64,000 nt of DNA from CBDBIG01 sp965205845 [NCBI: bacterium] (lineage in GTDB: Bacteria; SAR324). The stretch spans positions 310,001 through 374,000 of the forward strand of contig CBDBIG010000002.1 in the NCBI GenBank assembly GCA_965205845.1. Reading direction: 5' to 3'. The translations under genes were made by a program, and so were the position numbers. Positions 53,171 through 63,124 of the stretch are shown piece after piece (the stretch's first letter is position 1; each line of letters begins with the position of its first letter). The notes beneath the pieces were generated by a model. That model ran no database searches and was not told where the DNA came from. It was given only the letters and a program-made list of their open reading frames with translations.

Positions 53171-55933
53171 ATGGGTCTCATTCAATCGCAAACCCCAATG
53201 ATGCAGCAGTTTAACGCCATTAAGCAGCGTCATATGGATGCCATTTTGTTTTTTAGGGCGGGGGACTTTTATGAAATGTTTGGGGATGATGCCATTTTAG
53301 CATCCGAGATGCTTGGCATTACCCTCACCACCCGTCACAAGGGTACAGCAAACCCTATCCCCATGTGCGGGGTCCCGCACCACACGGTCAATCAATACCT
53401 CCGCAAACTTACCACCCAAGGCTGCAAGGTGGCACTGGTTGATCAGTTAGAAAAACCCGACCAAGTGCCCAAAGGGGCCATTGTAAAGCGCGGTGTGGTG
53501 CGCCTTGCCACCTCAGGCACCACACGTGACGTCGATGCCGATGACACCCAAAATTTGTACGTGATGGCCCTCAACCTGGGCTTGCCCAAACAAGGTGTGG
53601 GCATGGCCATGGCCGATCTCTCGACAGGCGAAATCCGGTATGCTCAATTTAAGGCAAACGAAGCAGACGCATGGCTCGATTTGTGCGCCATTGAACGCCC
53701 GCGCGAAGTCTTGCTTGCATGGCACGAAAAACCCGCAGCAAAGGCACTGCCCGTACAGGCAGCCCAGGAAAAGTTACGGCAAAAATTGCAAAAAGAGCTC
53801 GGTTTGCCCCTTAGTGTCGAGCATCTCCCCGTGATCGAGTTCGACGAATCTGTCGCCAAGACCCGCCTGAAAAACTGCTATCAAGTGGACGACGTAACGG
53901 GCCTTGGTGTAGAAACGACCCCCTTGGCTTTGGGTGCGATGGGGGCTTTGTTGGGTTATTTGGAAAATACCCAAAAATGCACCCTACAACACTTTCACAC
54001 ACCCAAACGCACTCACACAGGCCAATCGCTTTGGCTGGATGAGACCGCTTTGGCCGACTTAGAAATTGTGGAAAGCCGCCATGGGGCCCCCAAAGAAACC
54101 TTGTTTGGTGTGCTCAACTACAGCAAAACCCCCATGGGAGGGCGCCTGCTTAAGCGCTGGCTTAGATACCCTTTACTGGATATAAACCTTATTCAAGAAC
54201 GTTTGAACGCCTTAGAAGAATTGATTGCCAAGGGCGAAAGACGCAGTGCCATCCGCCAAGCCCTTGTTAAGGTAGGCGATCTCGAACGCATTGTGGGGCG
54301 CATGGCATTACCCCAATCGGGTATTGCCGATCTGGTGGCGTTGCGTCGCACCCTGGAAGGCGTGGCCGAACTAGCCCCTTTGCTAAACCCATGGCAAGGC
54401 ATCATGCTGCGCTCTTTGGCAAAAAATTACCATCCTTTAAGCGAGTTGCTCATCCACTTGAAGGATTATTATTTAGAGAGCCCCCAACTTAAACTCCATG
54501 AAGGGGGCTACATTGCAGACAATGCACTGCCTGAACTGGATAGTTTGCGAAGTTTGCAGGCGGACAGCCGTCAAGTGTTAGCCAAAATGGAAAGCGATGA
54601 GCAACGGCGTACGGGCATTGGCAGCCTCAAAGTGCGCTACAACCGCGTGTTTGGTTACTATTTTGAAATCCCCCGCACCCAGTCCCATAAAGCACCCCAA
54701 GACTACCGCCGCAAACAAACCCTCGTCAATGCCGAACGCTACTCTTCGACGGCCTTAGAAACCTTGGAAGAGAAAATGCTAAACGCAACCGAAAGCATCG
54801 TGACTCTCGAGCAAGCGCAGTTTAAAGACACGTGTGAAATCGTTAACGGTTATCTGCGCAGAATGCAGGAAACCGCCCTTTGTATTGCCCAAATCGACGT
54901 CCTGTGTGCCATGGCGGAGGCATCCGTACGCCATGATTATGTCCGCCCCCAATGGTTCAAAGATTTAACACAATCCCAAATACACATTGTGCAAGGGCGC
55001 CATGCAGTACTTGAGCAATCCAACATGCAGGGCGAGTTTGTGCCTAACGACATGGACTTAAGCACCAACAATCAACGCATTATACTCATTACAGGTCCCA
55101 ACATGGCAGGCAAGTCGACCGTTATGCGTCAAACGGCCTTGATCCAAATTATGGCCCAAGCAGGCTGCTTCGTACCTGCTAAAGCGGCCGATCTTAGTAT
55201 TTTGCGGCGTATTTTTACCCGCGTGGGTGCACAAGACAACCTCGTGCGAGGGCAAAGTACCTTCATGCTTGAAATGAGTGAGGCGGCCCACATTTTACGC
55301 CATGCCACCAGCCGCTGCTTGGTGCTGCTCGATGAAATTGGGCGCGGTACAAGTACCTATGACGGCATTAGCATTGCATGGTCTATGGTCGAACACTTGC
55401 ACAGCCGAGGCGTGTTGACCCTATTTGCAACGCATTACCACGAACTTAGCCAGCTTAGCAGCCGTTTAAAGTGCCTTCAAAATTACAGCCTCTCCGCCAA
55501 AGAGCAAGACGAAAGGGTTGTTTTTACCCGTAAACTACAAAAGGGCAGTGCGGACAAAAGCTATGGGATTCAAGTGGCACGTATGGCAGGTGTGCCTTTG
55601 CAGGTGGTTGCACGGGCCCAAGAGGTTTTGGCGTGGTTGTTACGCGAGCAACCTTTGCACCGTGGGCACCGTGGGCACCGTGGGCAACCTTTGCAAAATG
55701 AGGAAGCCGCGCAAAACACATCCGCTGCCCTCGAAAACCCTAAGACAACCCCTGCTACACCCGCAGTACTTATCAAGGAAAACGCGGAAAACACAGGGCA
55801 GCTCTCTTTGTTAGGCGATAAAACCCGGAGCACCCTTGGTGCAGAGATTGAAGCCATTGACCTTGACAACACAACACCACTGGATGCGTGGCTTTGGTTG
55901 CAAAAGATTCAGCAGCGCAGTAAGTCGCATTAG
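53171..55933 (+). CDS. mutS: DNA mismatch repair protein MutS
   Basis: A 920-residue MutS that recognises mismatches and recruits MutL. The mismatch-reading motif is GDFYEMFGDDA (Phe-x-Glu, about 33-43). The core and clamp follow, and the C-terminal ATPase has Walker A GPNMAGKST (about 642), the RVGAQDNLVRGQSTFMLEM signature and Walker B LLDEIGRGTSTYDG. Near residues 830-840 a 9-base unit is repeated three times (HRGHRGHRG), a slippage tract in the linker. It is followed 25 bases later by amiC, so the two may be co-transcribed. Confidence 0.97.
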   Translation: MGLIQSQTPMMQQFNAIKQRHMDAILFFRAGDFYEMFGDDAILASEMLGITLTTRHKGTANPIPMCGVPHHTVNQYLRKLTTQGCKVALVDQLEKPDQVPKGAIVKRGVVRLATSGTTRDVDADDTQNLYVMALNLGLPKQGVGMAMADLSTGEIRYAQFKANEADAWLDLCAIERPREVLLAWHEKPAAKALPVQAAQEKLRQKLQKELGLPLSVEHLPVIEFDESVAKTRLKNCYQVDDVTGLGVETTPLALGAMGALLGYLENTQKCTLQHFHTPKRTHTGQSLWLDETALADLEIVESRHGAPKETLFGVLNYSKTPMGGRLLKRWLRYPLLDINLIQERLNALEELIAKGERRSAIRQALVKVGDLERIVGRMALPQSGIADLVALRRTLEGVAELAPLLNPWQGIMLRSLAKNYHPLSELLIHLKDYYLESPQLKLHEGGYIADNALPELDSLRSLQADSRQVLAKMESDEQRRTGIGSLKVRYNRVFGYYFEIPRTQSHKAPQDYRRKQTLVNAERYSSTALETLEEKMLNATESIVTLEQAQFKDTCEIVNGYLRRMQETALCIAQIDVLCAMAEASVRHDYVRPQWFKDLTQSQIHIVQGRHAVLEQSNMQGEFVPNDMDLSTNNQRIILITGPNMAGKSTVMRQTALIQIMAQAGCFVPAKAADLSILRRIFTRVGAQDNLVRGQSTFMLEMSEAAHILRHATSRCLVLLDEIGRGTSTYDGISIAWSMVEHLHSRGVLTLFATHYHELSQLSSRLKCLQNYSLSAKEQDERVVFTRKLQKGSADKSYGIQVARMAGVPLQVVARAQEVLAWLLREQPLHRGHRGHRGQPLQNEEAAQNTSAALENPKTTPATPAVLIKENAENTGQLSLLGDKTRSTLGAEIEAIDLDNTTPLDAWLWLQKIQQRSKSH

Positions 55934-55958
55934 CCCCATCATTTTTTAAAAAACCACC

Positions 55959-58169
55959 ATGATGCCAAACTTCCCCCTTATTTGTTCGTTGTTTGCCCAT
56001 GGTTGGCAATACGTACAAAAACTGGGTACAAAGTGCTTTGTACCATGCGAAGGTGCTCGAATTTTTGCCAGCGGCTTCGTGCACCCCCTCGTTTTGTTGC
56101 TCCTCGTTACGCTACCCCTCACGGTTTTGGGGCAACAGCGCCAACCCTACACCCACAACCGTTCACAGCCTCCTGTATTAGATGCCTATCAAGGCAGTAC
56201 TATAAGCAACCAACCTGCCCCCAACCCAGCAAGCCAAGTGCTTCATTCCATGGGCTCTCCCGCCGCATCCAAAAAAGCAACACAATTCCAAACCCAAGGC
56301 ATGGCTGTGGGTGCACACCCCATCCCTGCTGCCTCGAGCAGCCCTTTGGGGATATCTTCGCGTGAAGAAAAAAATACCCAATGGTTAATCCAGTTAGAAA
56401 GCGAATACCAAAAAGCCGAATGGGAGTTGCACCGCCAACGACGCCAAAAAGGGGTTTCTGCCACCCGTTGGCGCGAAACCGCCCAAGATTTTATATTGCT
56501 CCGTAAACGCCTTTCTGCCGTGCCTCATGCCCTGGCAAACCTGCAAAACCCTGCCTTATTTTATGCGGGTTTCGCCTACCAACAGGCCTTTCAGCAAGGC
56601 AGCCAAAACGCCGATCGCCTGCGTGCAGTAGTGGCTTTTCGCATGATGGCCAAACGCGCCCCCTTGCACCCCCTTGCCGATGACAGCCTCTTGCAAGTTG
56701 CCTATTTAGAGGCAAATCAACAAAATTTTATGGGCGCCAAACGTGCCCTCGAAACCTTGTTGCACAATCAACCCCACGGCGACCAAGCCACCATTGCACG
56801 CAGTCGTCTTGCAGCGCTAACCCAGCAATTGCAACGTACAAGCGCCAGGCGCATCCAACGGAAAACTCCCAGCCAAGCCTCTCCCTTACGGACCTATTCT
56901 GCCAATGAATTTAAAAAACTTGAAGATTCCCTGGTGGCGCGCGTACGCAATGCCAACAAAAAAGTAGCACCCAAGCCCAAGCCTCTTTTAAACGCCTTGC
57001 GTCTGTTGCCCACCAAGAACGGTCTTAGGGTGTTGCTAGCATTTAAGCACGCAAGATCAGCGCTTCAAATAAAGCGTCAGCATTTTCAAAACGCCTTGCA
57101 CTTGATGCTGCCCAAGGTTAGGCAAAGCAAGCGGTTGCGTACCAGCCGGATTGTGGCAGGGGGCGGTCTACAGAGCATTCGCACGATTCCGTATGCCAAC
57201 AAAAAAGGTCGTGGCTTGCGAATTGAAATTCTCCTTCAAAAAAACACCGCCGTCACCGCCATTACCCAGTCGCCGTTAAATAAAGAATGGGGAATGATTA
57301 TTACCTTAAGGCATCAACCCACAACTCGACAAACAAATCGGCGCAGCTTTACCCCCAGACCGCGACACAATCAACAAAAAAAGCCCCTAAAGCCACCCAT
57401 GGGTTCTCGATGGGAGACGCGTAACGCATCAAAATACAGAACTCAAAAAAGCTTGAAGCACACAGCCAAAATACCGCAGCAGCGTGGTTTGGAAAAAAGT
57501 ACCTGGACCCCTCCTCCTCTCCCTCCATGGGTGGTGGTCATTGACCCAGGCCATGGTGGCAAAGATCCTGGGGCACGATCTTATGGGCTTCAAGAAAAAA
57601 ACTTGGCCCTGCAAATTAGCCTAAGGTTGCGCAATTTAATCCGAACCAATGCCCCTCATGTACGGGTGGTTATGACTCGTGAAGATGATCGCTATATCTC
57701 ATTGGAACAACGTGCTAGGCTGGCACAGCGCTATGGGGCCAATTTGTTCCTTTCGATTCACTTAAACGCGCACCATGCAAGGCGTTTAAACGGGGTGGAA
57801 ACCTACACTTCCTCGCGTAAAATGTCTTCTGGTGAGCAAACAAAGTTCAAGGCATTGGCCGTGCGCATTCACCAAGGCCTGCTAGGCGTGCTAAACCGTG
57901 GCGGAAGAAAGGTGCGCGACCTGGGGGTGAAGCGGGCAGCGTTTAGGGTGCTGGCCGCCGGTGGTGTGCCTGCGGTGTTGGTGGAAGCAGGTTTTTTAAC
58001 CAATCAACGCGAGGCACTGCGATTAAGTTCGCCTGCCCACTTGCAACACATTGCTACGGGTTTATACACTGGCCTAAAGGACTATTTGCAATCTCTTGAA
58101 CACAAAGCCCTTGCCAAACAATATGCCCCAGCCATCAAGCCTTTTGCCAGCGTTAAAGCCAAGCGTTGA
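55959..58169 (+). CDS. amiC: N-acetylmuramoyl-L-alanine amidase, AmiC-like
   Basis: A 736-residue periplasmic cell-wall amidase. The N-terminus has a hydrophobic export segment (HPLVLLLLVTLPLTVLGQ). Residues about 130-290 form TPR-like helices (RAVVAFRMMAKRAPLHPLAD). The middle (about 335-450) resembles an AMIN domain. The C-terminal Amidase_3 domain starts at about 524 with VVVIDPGHGGKDPGA. Zinc ligands are His in DPGHGG, Glu in GLQEKNLA and His in LSIHLNAHH; the catalytic Glu is in LVEAGFLTN. It splits the bond between MurNAc and the stem peptide during daughter-cell separation. The TPR part makes it longer than E. coli AmiC (about 417). Confidence 0.92.
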   Translation: MMPNFPLICSLFAHGWQYVQKLGTKCFVPCEGARIFASGFVHPLVLLLLVTLPLTVLGQQRQPYTHNRSQPPVLDAYQGSTISNQPAPNPASQVLHSMGSPAASKKATQFQTQGMAVGAHPIPAASSSPLGISSREEKNTQWLIQLESEYQKAEWELHRQRRQKGVSATRWRETAQDFILLRKRLSAVPHALANLQNPALFYAGFAYQQAFQQGSQNADRLRAVVAFRMMAKRAPLHPLADDSLLQVAYLEANQQNFMGAKRALETLLHNQPHGDQATIARSRLAALTQQLQRTSARRIQRKTPSQASPLRTYSANEFKKLEDSLVARVRNANKKVAPKPKPLLNALRLLPTKNGLRVLLAFKHARSALQIKRQHFQNALHLMLPKVRQSKRLRTSRIVAGGGLQSIRTIPYANKKGRGLRIEILLQKNTAVTAITQSPLNKEWGMIITLRHQPTTRQTNRRSFTPRPRHNQQKKPLKPPMGSRWETRNASKYRTQKSLKHTAKIPQQRGLEKSTWTPPPLPPWVVVIDPGHGGKDPGARSYGLQEKNLALQISLRLRNLIRTNAPHVRVVMTREDDRYISLEQRARLAQRYGANLFLSIHLNAHHARRLNGVETYTSSRKMSSGEQTKFKALAVRIHQGLLGVLNRGGRKVRDLGVKRAAFRVLAAGGVPAVLVEAGFLTNQREALRLSSPAHLQHIATGLYTGLKDYLQSLEHKALAKQYAPAIKPFASVKAKR

Positions 58170-58866
58170 GCCCCTTCCAGCCCAGCCCAGCCTTGGGGCA
58201 ATCCCTAAACCTTGCAAGTTCTCCCTTGCCTATTTCTGCCTGATACGCACGGCGGTTGGTGCACTGCTCCTCGTTTTGGGCGCGTGCACAAACCAGTCGA
58301 TCTTTAAAGCGGTGGATGCCCAAGACTTGGCAGGGCGCAAGATTTTGTTTTTGCATTTACAATCTTTTTTTGCAAAAGATAGTACCTTGCAAGTGGAGGT
58401 GATGAACTTGGTCGAGAAAAAAATGGCTGCCCTGCCATACATTGATCAAGGCTTTATCACGCGCCAGAATTTTTTGCGCCAACACGCCAACAATCTTTCT
58501 ATATTGCGCGTATATAACGCTTTTTCGTTGTTGCTGGCGGGGTCGATGCTGCCCAACCGCGAGCAGTCTATCTTGCTCGCCAATGTCACCAAGGCCACGC
58601 TGCTTAGCGGTGTGCAGGTGGAGGTGATTGACTGCGCCAACTGCCAAGATGGCAATCAGGTATGGCTGGTGGGGCAGTTGCTTGATGCCAAAACGGGCAC
58701 CGTATTGTTGCGTGCTCATCTCTCCAGGGGGTATTCCGGTAAAACAGATGCGCGCAAAGTAGCCCTCGCCTTGGCCGAAGAATGGCTCGAACTGCTTCAC
58801 CACTACACCCGCCCCAAATGGCACCAGCAACGTTTTAAGCATTTGCAAACCTTGGCCAGCCAATAA
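58123..58866 (+). CDS. Lipoprotein of unknown function, CsgG/LpoB-like character
   Basis: The frame opens at TTG 58096; ATG 58123 is preferred and overlaps the amiC end by 47 bases. A hydrophobic segment ends in the lipobox LLVLGAC, so the product is probably a lipoprotein. The rest (LAGRKILFLHLQSFFAKDST, then VWLVGQLLDAKTGTVLLRAH) has the short-strand pattern of CsgG/LpoB-type proteins: a value-and-parameter lipoprotein with a C-terminal VLLRAH turn. Overlap with amiC suggests coupled translation. The function is inferred only from context with an amidase. Confidence 0.7.
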   Translation: MPQPSSLLPALKPSVEPLPAQPSLGAIPKPCKFSLAYFCLIRTAVGALLLVLGACTNQSIFKAVDAQDLAGRKILFLHLQSFFAKDSTLQVEVMNLVEKKMAALPYIDQGFITRQNFLRQHANNLSILRVYNAFSLLLAGSMLPNREQSILLANVTKATLLSGVQVEVIDCANCQDGNQVWLVGQLLDAKTGTVLLRAHLSRGYSGKTDARKVALALAEEWLELLHHYTRPKWHQQRFKHLQTLASQ

Positions 58867-59164
58867 ACCCTTGGCAGCCAGGTTTTCACGCGAGCAGCAG
58901 CTATGATCGATAAAATTTCAAAGGGTCGATATTTTTTCGTTTTTTCACAAGGCTGTCGCTTGGCTAGCATCATGCGCTCACAAAGAAATACTCCATGCCG
59001 TGCGCAAGCGCAAATGCGTGGGTAGTCAATCTATGCTGTGCGTGGCAGATGCGTGGATTATCATCAAATTCCCAGGAAAATGCCTTGGGGTTTGTTTTTT
59101 TGTCAAAAAAATCTCCCACCAGAGATTACTGTTTTGCCCGATGAAGGAAGCATCATAAGCGACG

Positions 59165-61768
59165 ATGAAGCCCATTCAAGAGTTTACCGAAAAAGCTCAG
59201 GCAGCCCTGCTTGAAGCCCAAAGTTTGGCCACGCGCATGCAACATGCGGAAATCGATGCCTTGCACTTACTGAGTGCTTTGCTGAGTCAAGAAGAAGGGC
59301 TGGCGGGGCGCATTGTCGAAAAAATAGGGAAAAGTGCAGCCAGCTTGCTGGAGCAATGCCGTGAACGCTTAAGCAAAAAAAGCAGCGTTGCGGGTGGGGC
59401 GCAACCCAGCGGGGCACGCAGTATGAACGAAACCCTTGCAGAAGCGAATGTGGAAGCACAACAGTTGGGCGACCAATACATTAGCACCGACCACTTGTTG
59501 TTAGCCATAAGCCAAGAGAACAAAGCAGGCGATGCGAGCATGCTCTTAAATGAAAACGGCATTAACCACGAGAACGTGGAAACGGCCATGCAAAGCTTAC
59601 GTAAAGGGCGCAAGGTCACCTCATCCAATCCTGAAGACACTTACGAAGCCCTCGAACGCTACGGTCTAGACCTAACCCTTTGCGCCAAAGATGGCAAACT
59701 GGACCCCGTGATTGGCCGCGATGAGGAAATTCGCCGCGTGGTTCAAGTGCTGAGCCGCCGCACCAAAAACAACCCTGTGCTGATTGGTGAGCCTGGAGTA
59801 GGCAAAACTGCCATTATCGAAGGGCTGGCCCAACGGATTGTACGTGGCGATGTCCCCGATAGCTTAAAAGACAAGCGCGTTGTCTCGTTGGACATGGGTG
59901 CTTTAATCGCTGGGGCCAAGTATCGCGGAGAGTTTGAAGAGCGCCTCAAGGCAGTTTTGCGTGAGGTCGAACTGGCACAGGGCGAGGTGGTGCTGTTTAT
60001 TGATGAACTCCACACCGTGGTAGGGGCAGGCAAAGCCGAAGGCTCAATGGATGCCGGAAATTTACTAAAACCCGCCTTGGCACGCGGCGAGCTGCGTTGT
60101 ATTGGTGCCACTACCTTGAACGAATATCGCCAGTCGATCGAAAAAGATACGGCGCTTGAGCGGCGTTTTCAACAGGTATTTGCCAAAGAACCTGGGGTGG
60201 AAGACACCATTTCTATCTTGCGTGGCCTAAAGGACCGCTATGAAGTGCATCATGGCGTGCGCATTAAAGACAGTGCCCTGATTGCGGCAGCCATGTTGTC
60301 GAACCGCTATATTGCCGACCGCTTTTTACCCGACAAAGCCATTGACCTCATGGATGAAGCCGCGGCCAAATTGCGCACCGAAATTGACTCCATGCCCGTT
60401 GCCATGGATGAACTCTCGCGGCGGGTAATGCAGCAAGAAATTGAAAAACAATCTCTCCTTAAAGAAAGCGATCAAGCCTCCAAAGAACGCTTGCGCCGCA
60501 TTGAAAAAGAACTGGCCGATTTAAACGAAAAACTAGGCACCTATAAAACCCGCTGGGATACAGAACGTCAAGGCTTGGCTCGACGCAGGGCCCTCAAAGA
60601 ACATATTGAAGAAGCCAAAACCAAGCTTGAACAAGCAGAGCGTGAGCATCAATACGAGGATGCAGCCGAGCTACGCCATGGGATTTTGCCCGAACTAGAG
60701 AAGCAACTTGACCGCATTGGTGCCAGTGATTCTAAGGGAGAAAGCCTCATTAAAGAAGAGGTCGACGAAGAAGACATTGCAGCGGTAGTCGCCCGTTGGA
60801 CGGGCATTCCCGTGGAGCGCCTGACCCGCGGTGAAAGCGAAAAACTGCTCAAACTTGAAAACCATTTGCATCAACGGGTGGTGGGGCAAAACCAGGCGGT
60901 GTCGGCCATTGCAGACGCTATCTTGCGCTCGCGCGCAGGTATTAAGGACCCTAACCGCCCCTTAGGCAGTTTTTTGTTTTTAGGACCCACAGGGGTAGGC
61001 AAAACCGAACTGGCGCGTGCCTTGGCCGACTGTTTGTTTGATGATGAGCGCAACATGCAGCGGATTGACATGTCTGAATACATGGAAAAGCACAGCATTT
61101 CACGCTTGGTAGGAGCACCCCCAGGCTATGTGGGGTATGAGCAAGGGGGACAACTGACCGAAGCCGTCCGTCGTCGCCCCTTTTGCGTGGTGTTGTTGGA
61201 TGAGGTCGAAAAAGCGCACCCCGATGTGTTTAACTTATTGCTCCAAGTGCTCGACGATGGGCAACTTACCGATTCTCACGGCCGTAAAGTTGACTTTAAA
61301 AATACCATTATCCTGCTCACCTCAAACCTTGGGAGCGATTTTTTATTACAGCAGCAAAATCTTAGCCCTCAAGAAGCGCTTCAAGTCAACGAAAAGGTGC
61401 TTGAGGCTGCAAGGCGCCATTTTAGACCCGAATTTATCAACCGTTTGGATGACATGGTCGTGTTTCATGCACTTTCTCAAGAGCACATTATGTACATTGT
61501 TGATATTCAATTACAACGCCTGTGCCAACGCTTGGCAGAAAAACGCATTCAACTTACCCTGACTCCCGCGGGGAAAGCCCATATAGGAACCACGGGTTAC
61601 GATGCACGCTATGGTGCTCGCCCCTTAAAACGCAGCATTCAACGTGAGTTAGAAACCCCGTTGAGTCGTGCCATTATTCAGGGCAACATTGGCGAGGGGC
61701 ACCGTGTGTTGGTTGATGCCAAAGAAGGTAAATTGGTGTTTGGCACCAAAGCACCCGCTCCTTCTTAA
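59165..61768 (+). CDS. clpB: ClpB disaggregase
   Basis: An 867-residue AAA+ chaperone that with DnaK pulls proteins out of aggregates. The N-terminal double Clp repeat (about 1-145) is followed by NBD1 with Walker [17 protein letters not shown] (about 208) and [13 protein letters not shown], a coiled middle domain (about 400-520), NBD2 with Walker [15 protein letters not shown] (about 608) and [11 protein letters not shown], and the C-terminal D2-small domain ([16 protein letters not shown]). Length matches family. No clear heat-shock promoter could be identified in the 298-base upstream gap. Confidence 0.97.
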   Translation: MKPIQEFTEKAQAALLEAQSLATRMQHAEIDALHLLSALLSQEEGLAGRIVEKIGKSAASLLEQCRERLSKKSSVAGGAQPSGARSMNETLAEANVEAQQLGDQYISTDHLLLAISQENKAGDASMLLNENGINHENVETAMQSLRKGRKVTSSNPEDTYEALERYGLDLTLCAKDGKLDPVIGRDEEIRRVVQVLSRRTKNNPVLIGEPGVGKTAIIEGLAQRIVRGDVPDSLKDKRVVSLDMGALIAGAKYRGEFEERLKAVLREVELAQGEVVLFIDELHTVVGAGKAEGSMDAGNLLKPALARGELRCIGATTLNEYRQSIEKDTALERRFQQVFAKEPGVEDTISILRGLKDRYEVHHGVRIKDSALIAAAMLSNRYIADRFLPDKAIDLMDEAAAKLRTEIDSMPVAMDELSRRVMQQEIEKQSLLKESDQASKERLRRIEKELADLNEKLGTYKTRWDTERQGLARRRALKEHIEEAKTKLEQAEREHQYEDAAELRHGILPELEKQLDRIGASDSKGESLIKEEVDEEDIAAVVARWTGIPVERLTRGESEKLLKLENHLHQRVVGQNQAVSAIADAILRSRAGIKDPNRPLGSFLFLGPTGVGKTELARALADCLFDDERNMQRIDMSEYMEKHSISRLVGAPPGYVGYEQGGQLTEAVRRRPFCVVLLDEVEKAHPDVFNLLLQVLDDGQLTDSHGRKVDFKNTIILLTSNLGSDFLLQQQNLSPQEALQVNEKVLEAARRHFRPEFINRLDDMVVFHALSQEHIMYIVDIQLQRLCQRLAEKRIQLTLTPAGKAHIGTTGYDARYGARPLKRSIQRELETPLSRAIIQGNIGEGHRVLVDAKEGKLVFGTKAPAPS

Positions 61769-61897
61769 AAGAGCCATGCACGGATGGCTTGTGGCTGTAA
61801 ACGTGCACCTGCTTTGCGACTTTCGTTCACATGGCTTTACACTGGTTTTTTTGGCGTTAATTTCAAGTGGCAGCTTTTTTGTGTATTGATGCTGCCA

Positions 61898-62165
61898 TCA
61901 ATCGCTTACCTCCTTTGTGAGGCCACTTGGTTGGCAGGAATGTTGAAATTTCTGATAAGGGGTTGCTGTTACCTGTATGAAACGGTGTTTTTGTGCTGTG
62001 GTGTAGCGCGTCTTAAAAAAAGCGCGCTTAAACCCAGCAAAGCATTCGCGAATTTCTGAGTGTATCGTTCATGCTGAGCAAAAACGCGCCGTTTAAGTTC
62101 GCGAGTTTGCCTACCATAAGGGCGTAATCTTCGCTCGCAAAAAGGCCTTTGCCGCGGTTGAGCAT
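61898..62165 (-). pseudogene. Remnant of a D12-class (Dam-like) adenine methyltransferase
   Basis: Two pieces of one protein are read in neighbouring frames on the minus strand: first RGKGLFASEDYALM, continuing to a LLSMNDT block (from ATG 62165), then a shift to EIRECFAGFK and TRYTTAQKHRFIQV, ending at a stop at 61898-61900. In D12-class methylases (Dam, DpnIIA-like) these blocks follow the catalytic DPPY and form a short C-terminal region with LSxNDxxxxRExF. The N-terminal two-thirds, with the SAM site and DPPY, is gone and the remainder carries a frameshift. It is a dead fragment. Confidence 0.55.
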
Positions 62166-62234
62166 GTGTTGGCTAAGGCTTGCGCTCAAGGTGCCTCTCT
62201 TTTAAGGGCCGCCGTGGGCTTGCTTAAAGGCTTT

Positions 62235-62672
62235 TTAGGGGTTGGAAGCTTGGCTGGGGCACCATACCTTGAGACGCGGGGTGTGGCTGCGTTTGTGCCG
62301 CGCTTCGCGCTGTGCTGCCAGTACTTCCATGCTGTTTGCAATCCCTTGATTAAAGCGGGCTTTTTGCACATCGCTGATGATTTCTTCTTGCTGGTGTTGC
62401 TTAAACAATCCCCGAATGATCTTGGCTTGGGGTGTTTCTTTTGGGGGCTGGCCTTGGGGGAGACCCGCTGCCACTTCTTTGGCATTGAGGGTACGCGTGG
62501 CCTCGAGGGCTTTTTTTTTGGGCTTTAACGTAGGATTTTTTGGCTTTGGCAAGGTTTTCTGCAGCCTCGGCATTGAGGAAACCATAGGGGGTCTTCTTGC
62601 TTTTATTTTACGAGCGAAAACCCTGGGGGGTGCCCCCTGTGATGGCTTTGCTCCGCCCAAGGGTAGCCTCAC
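62235..62672 (-). CDS. Marginal hypothetical protein, basic
   Basis: A 145-codon frame, strongly basic, rich in Lys, Arg, Pro and Ala at the start, then KIIRGLFKQHQQEEIISDVQ and RFNQGIANSMEVLAAQREAR, which look more like a helical protein. It has no recognisable domain, signal or ribosome binding site, and overlaps other frames. It lies between the methylase remnant and the duplicated 19-bp site. It is as likely to be chance as a gene. Confidence 0.3.
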   Translation of the reverse strand: MRLPLGGAKPSQGAPPRVFARKIKARRPPMVSSMPRLQKTLPKPKNPTLKPKKKALEATRTLNAKEVAAGLPQGQPPKETPQAKIIRGLFKQHQQEEIISDVQKARFNQGIANSMEVLAAQREARHKRSHTPRLKVWCPSQASNP

Positions 62673-63124
62673 TCAGCGCGTTTGGTTTAGCGACTTAAAC
62701 CTGCGTGGCTTATCATGTTTGCCCTGCCGCCATGTCGCCTTTGTTTTATCCGTGTTTTATGCCACCCCTTTCTTGCAAATGCCCGTACCCTTAGCAACTT
62801 GCCTTCATGGAAGCCAGCCATCGCTAGCCTCTTTGCTTACAAGCGCTACCCGCAAACCGCGATTACCCACAAAAAACCCGTTGAATTACGAGTCGCAAAG
62901 CATGGGGACGGGCACAGCCATCTTTGTGTGGGGTGCGGTTGTGTCAGAAATCCCCGTAAATCCCATGATATCCCGCTATTTTCTGTAGTTTTCTAGTGGC
63001 CCGCAAAGCATGGGGACGGGGACAAACGCAGCACAGATGCAAAGGGCGGATAAGCCCCCTTATTCTACCGTTCGGGAAAAAGCCCCCTTTGATGGCGGGG
63101 TGGTAGGACTAAGGAGTGAGGGTT
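62673..63124. other. Intergenic region with duplicated 19-bp sites
   Basis: The bases cgcaaagcatggggacggg occur at 62894-62912 and again at 63002-63020, both plus strand, 108 bases apart. Similar ...GGGGACGGGCAC... stretches are known to me as common dispersed boundary sequences near transposases in other genomes, but no transposase is here. No gene is supported, although a plus-strand frame (62377-62988) stays open. Confidence 0.45.

Noticed and set aside
61784-62059. 91-codon plus-strand frame after clpB
   Set aside because: It is antisense to the methylase remnant, with a hydrophobic Cys-rich composition and no ribosome binding site. The minus-strand fragments explain the coding-like signal better.
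62377-62988. 203-codon plus-strand frame between clpB and tgt
   Set aside because: It is rich in Cys, Trp, Gly and Phe with no domain pattern and overlaps other equally open frames; it looks like composition-driven openness.
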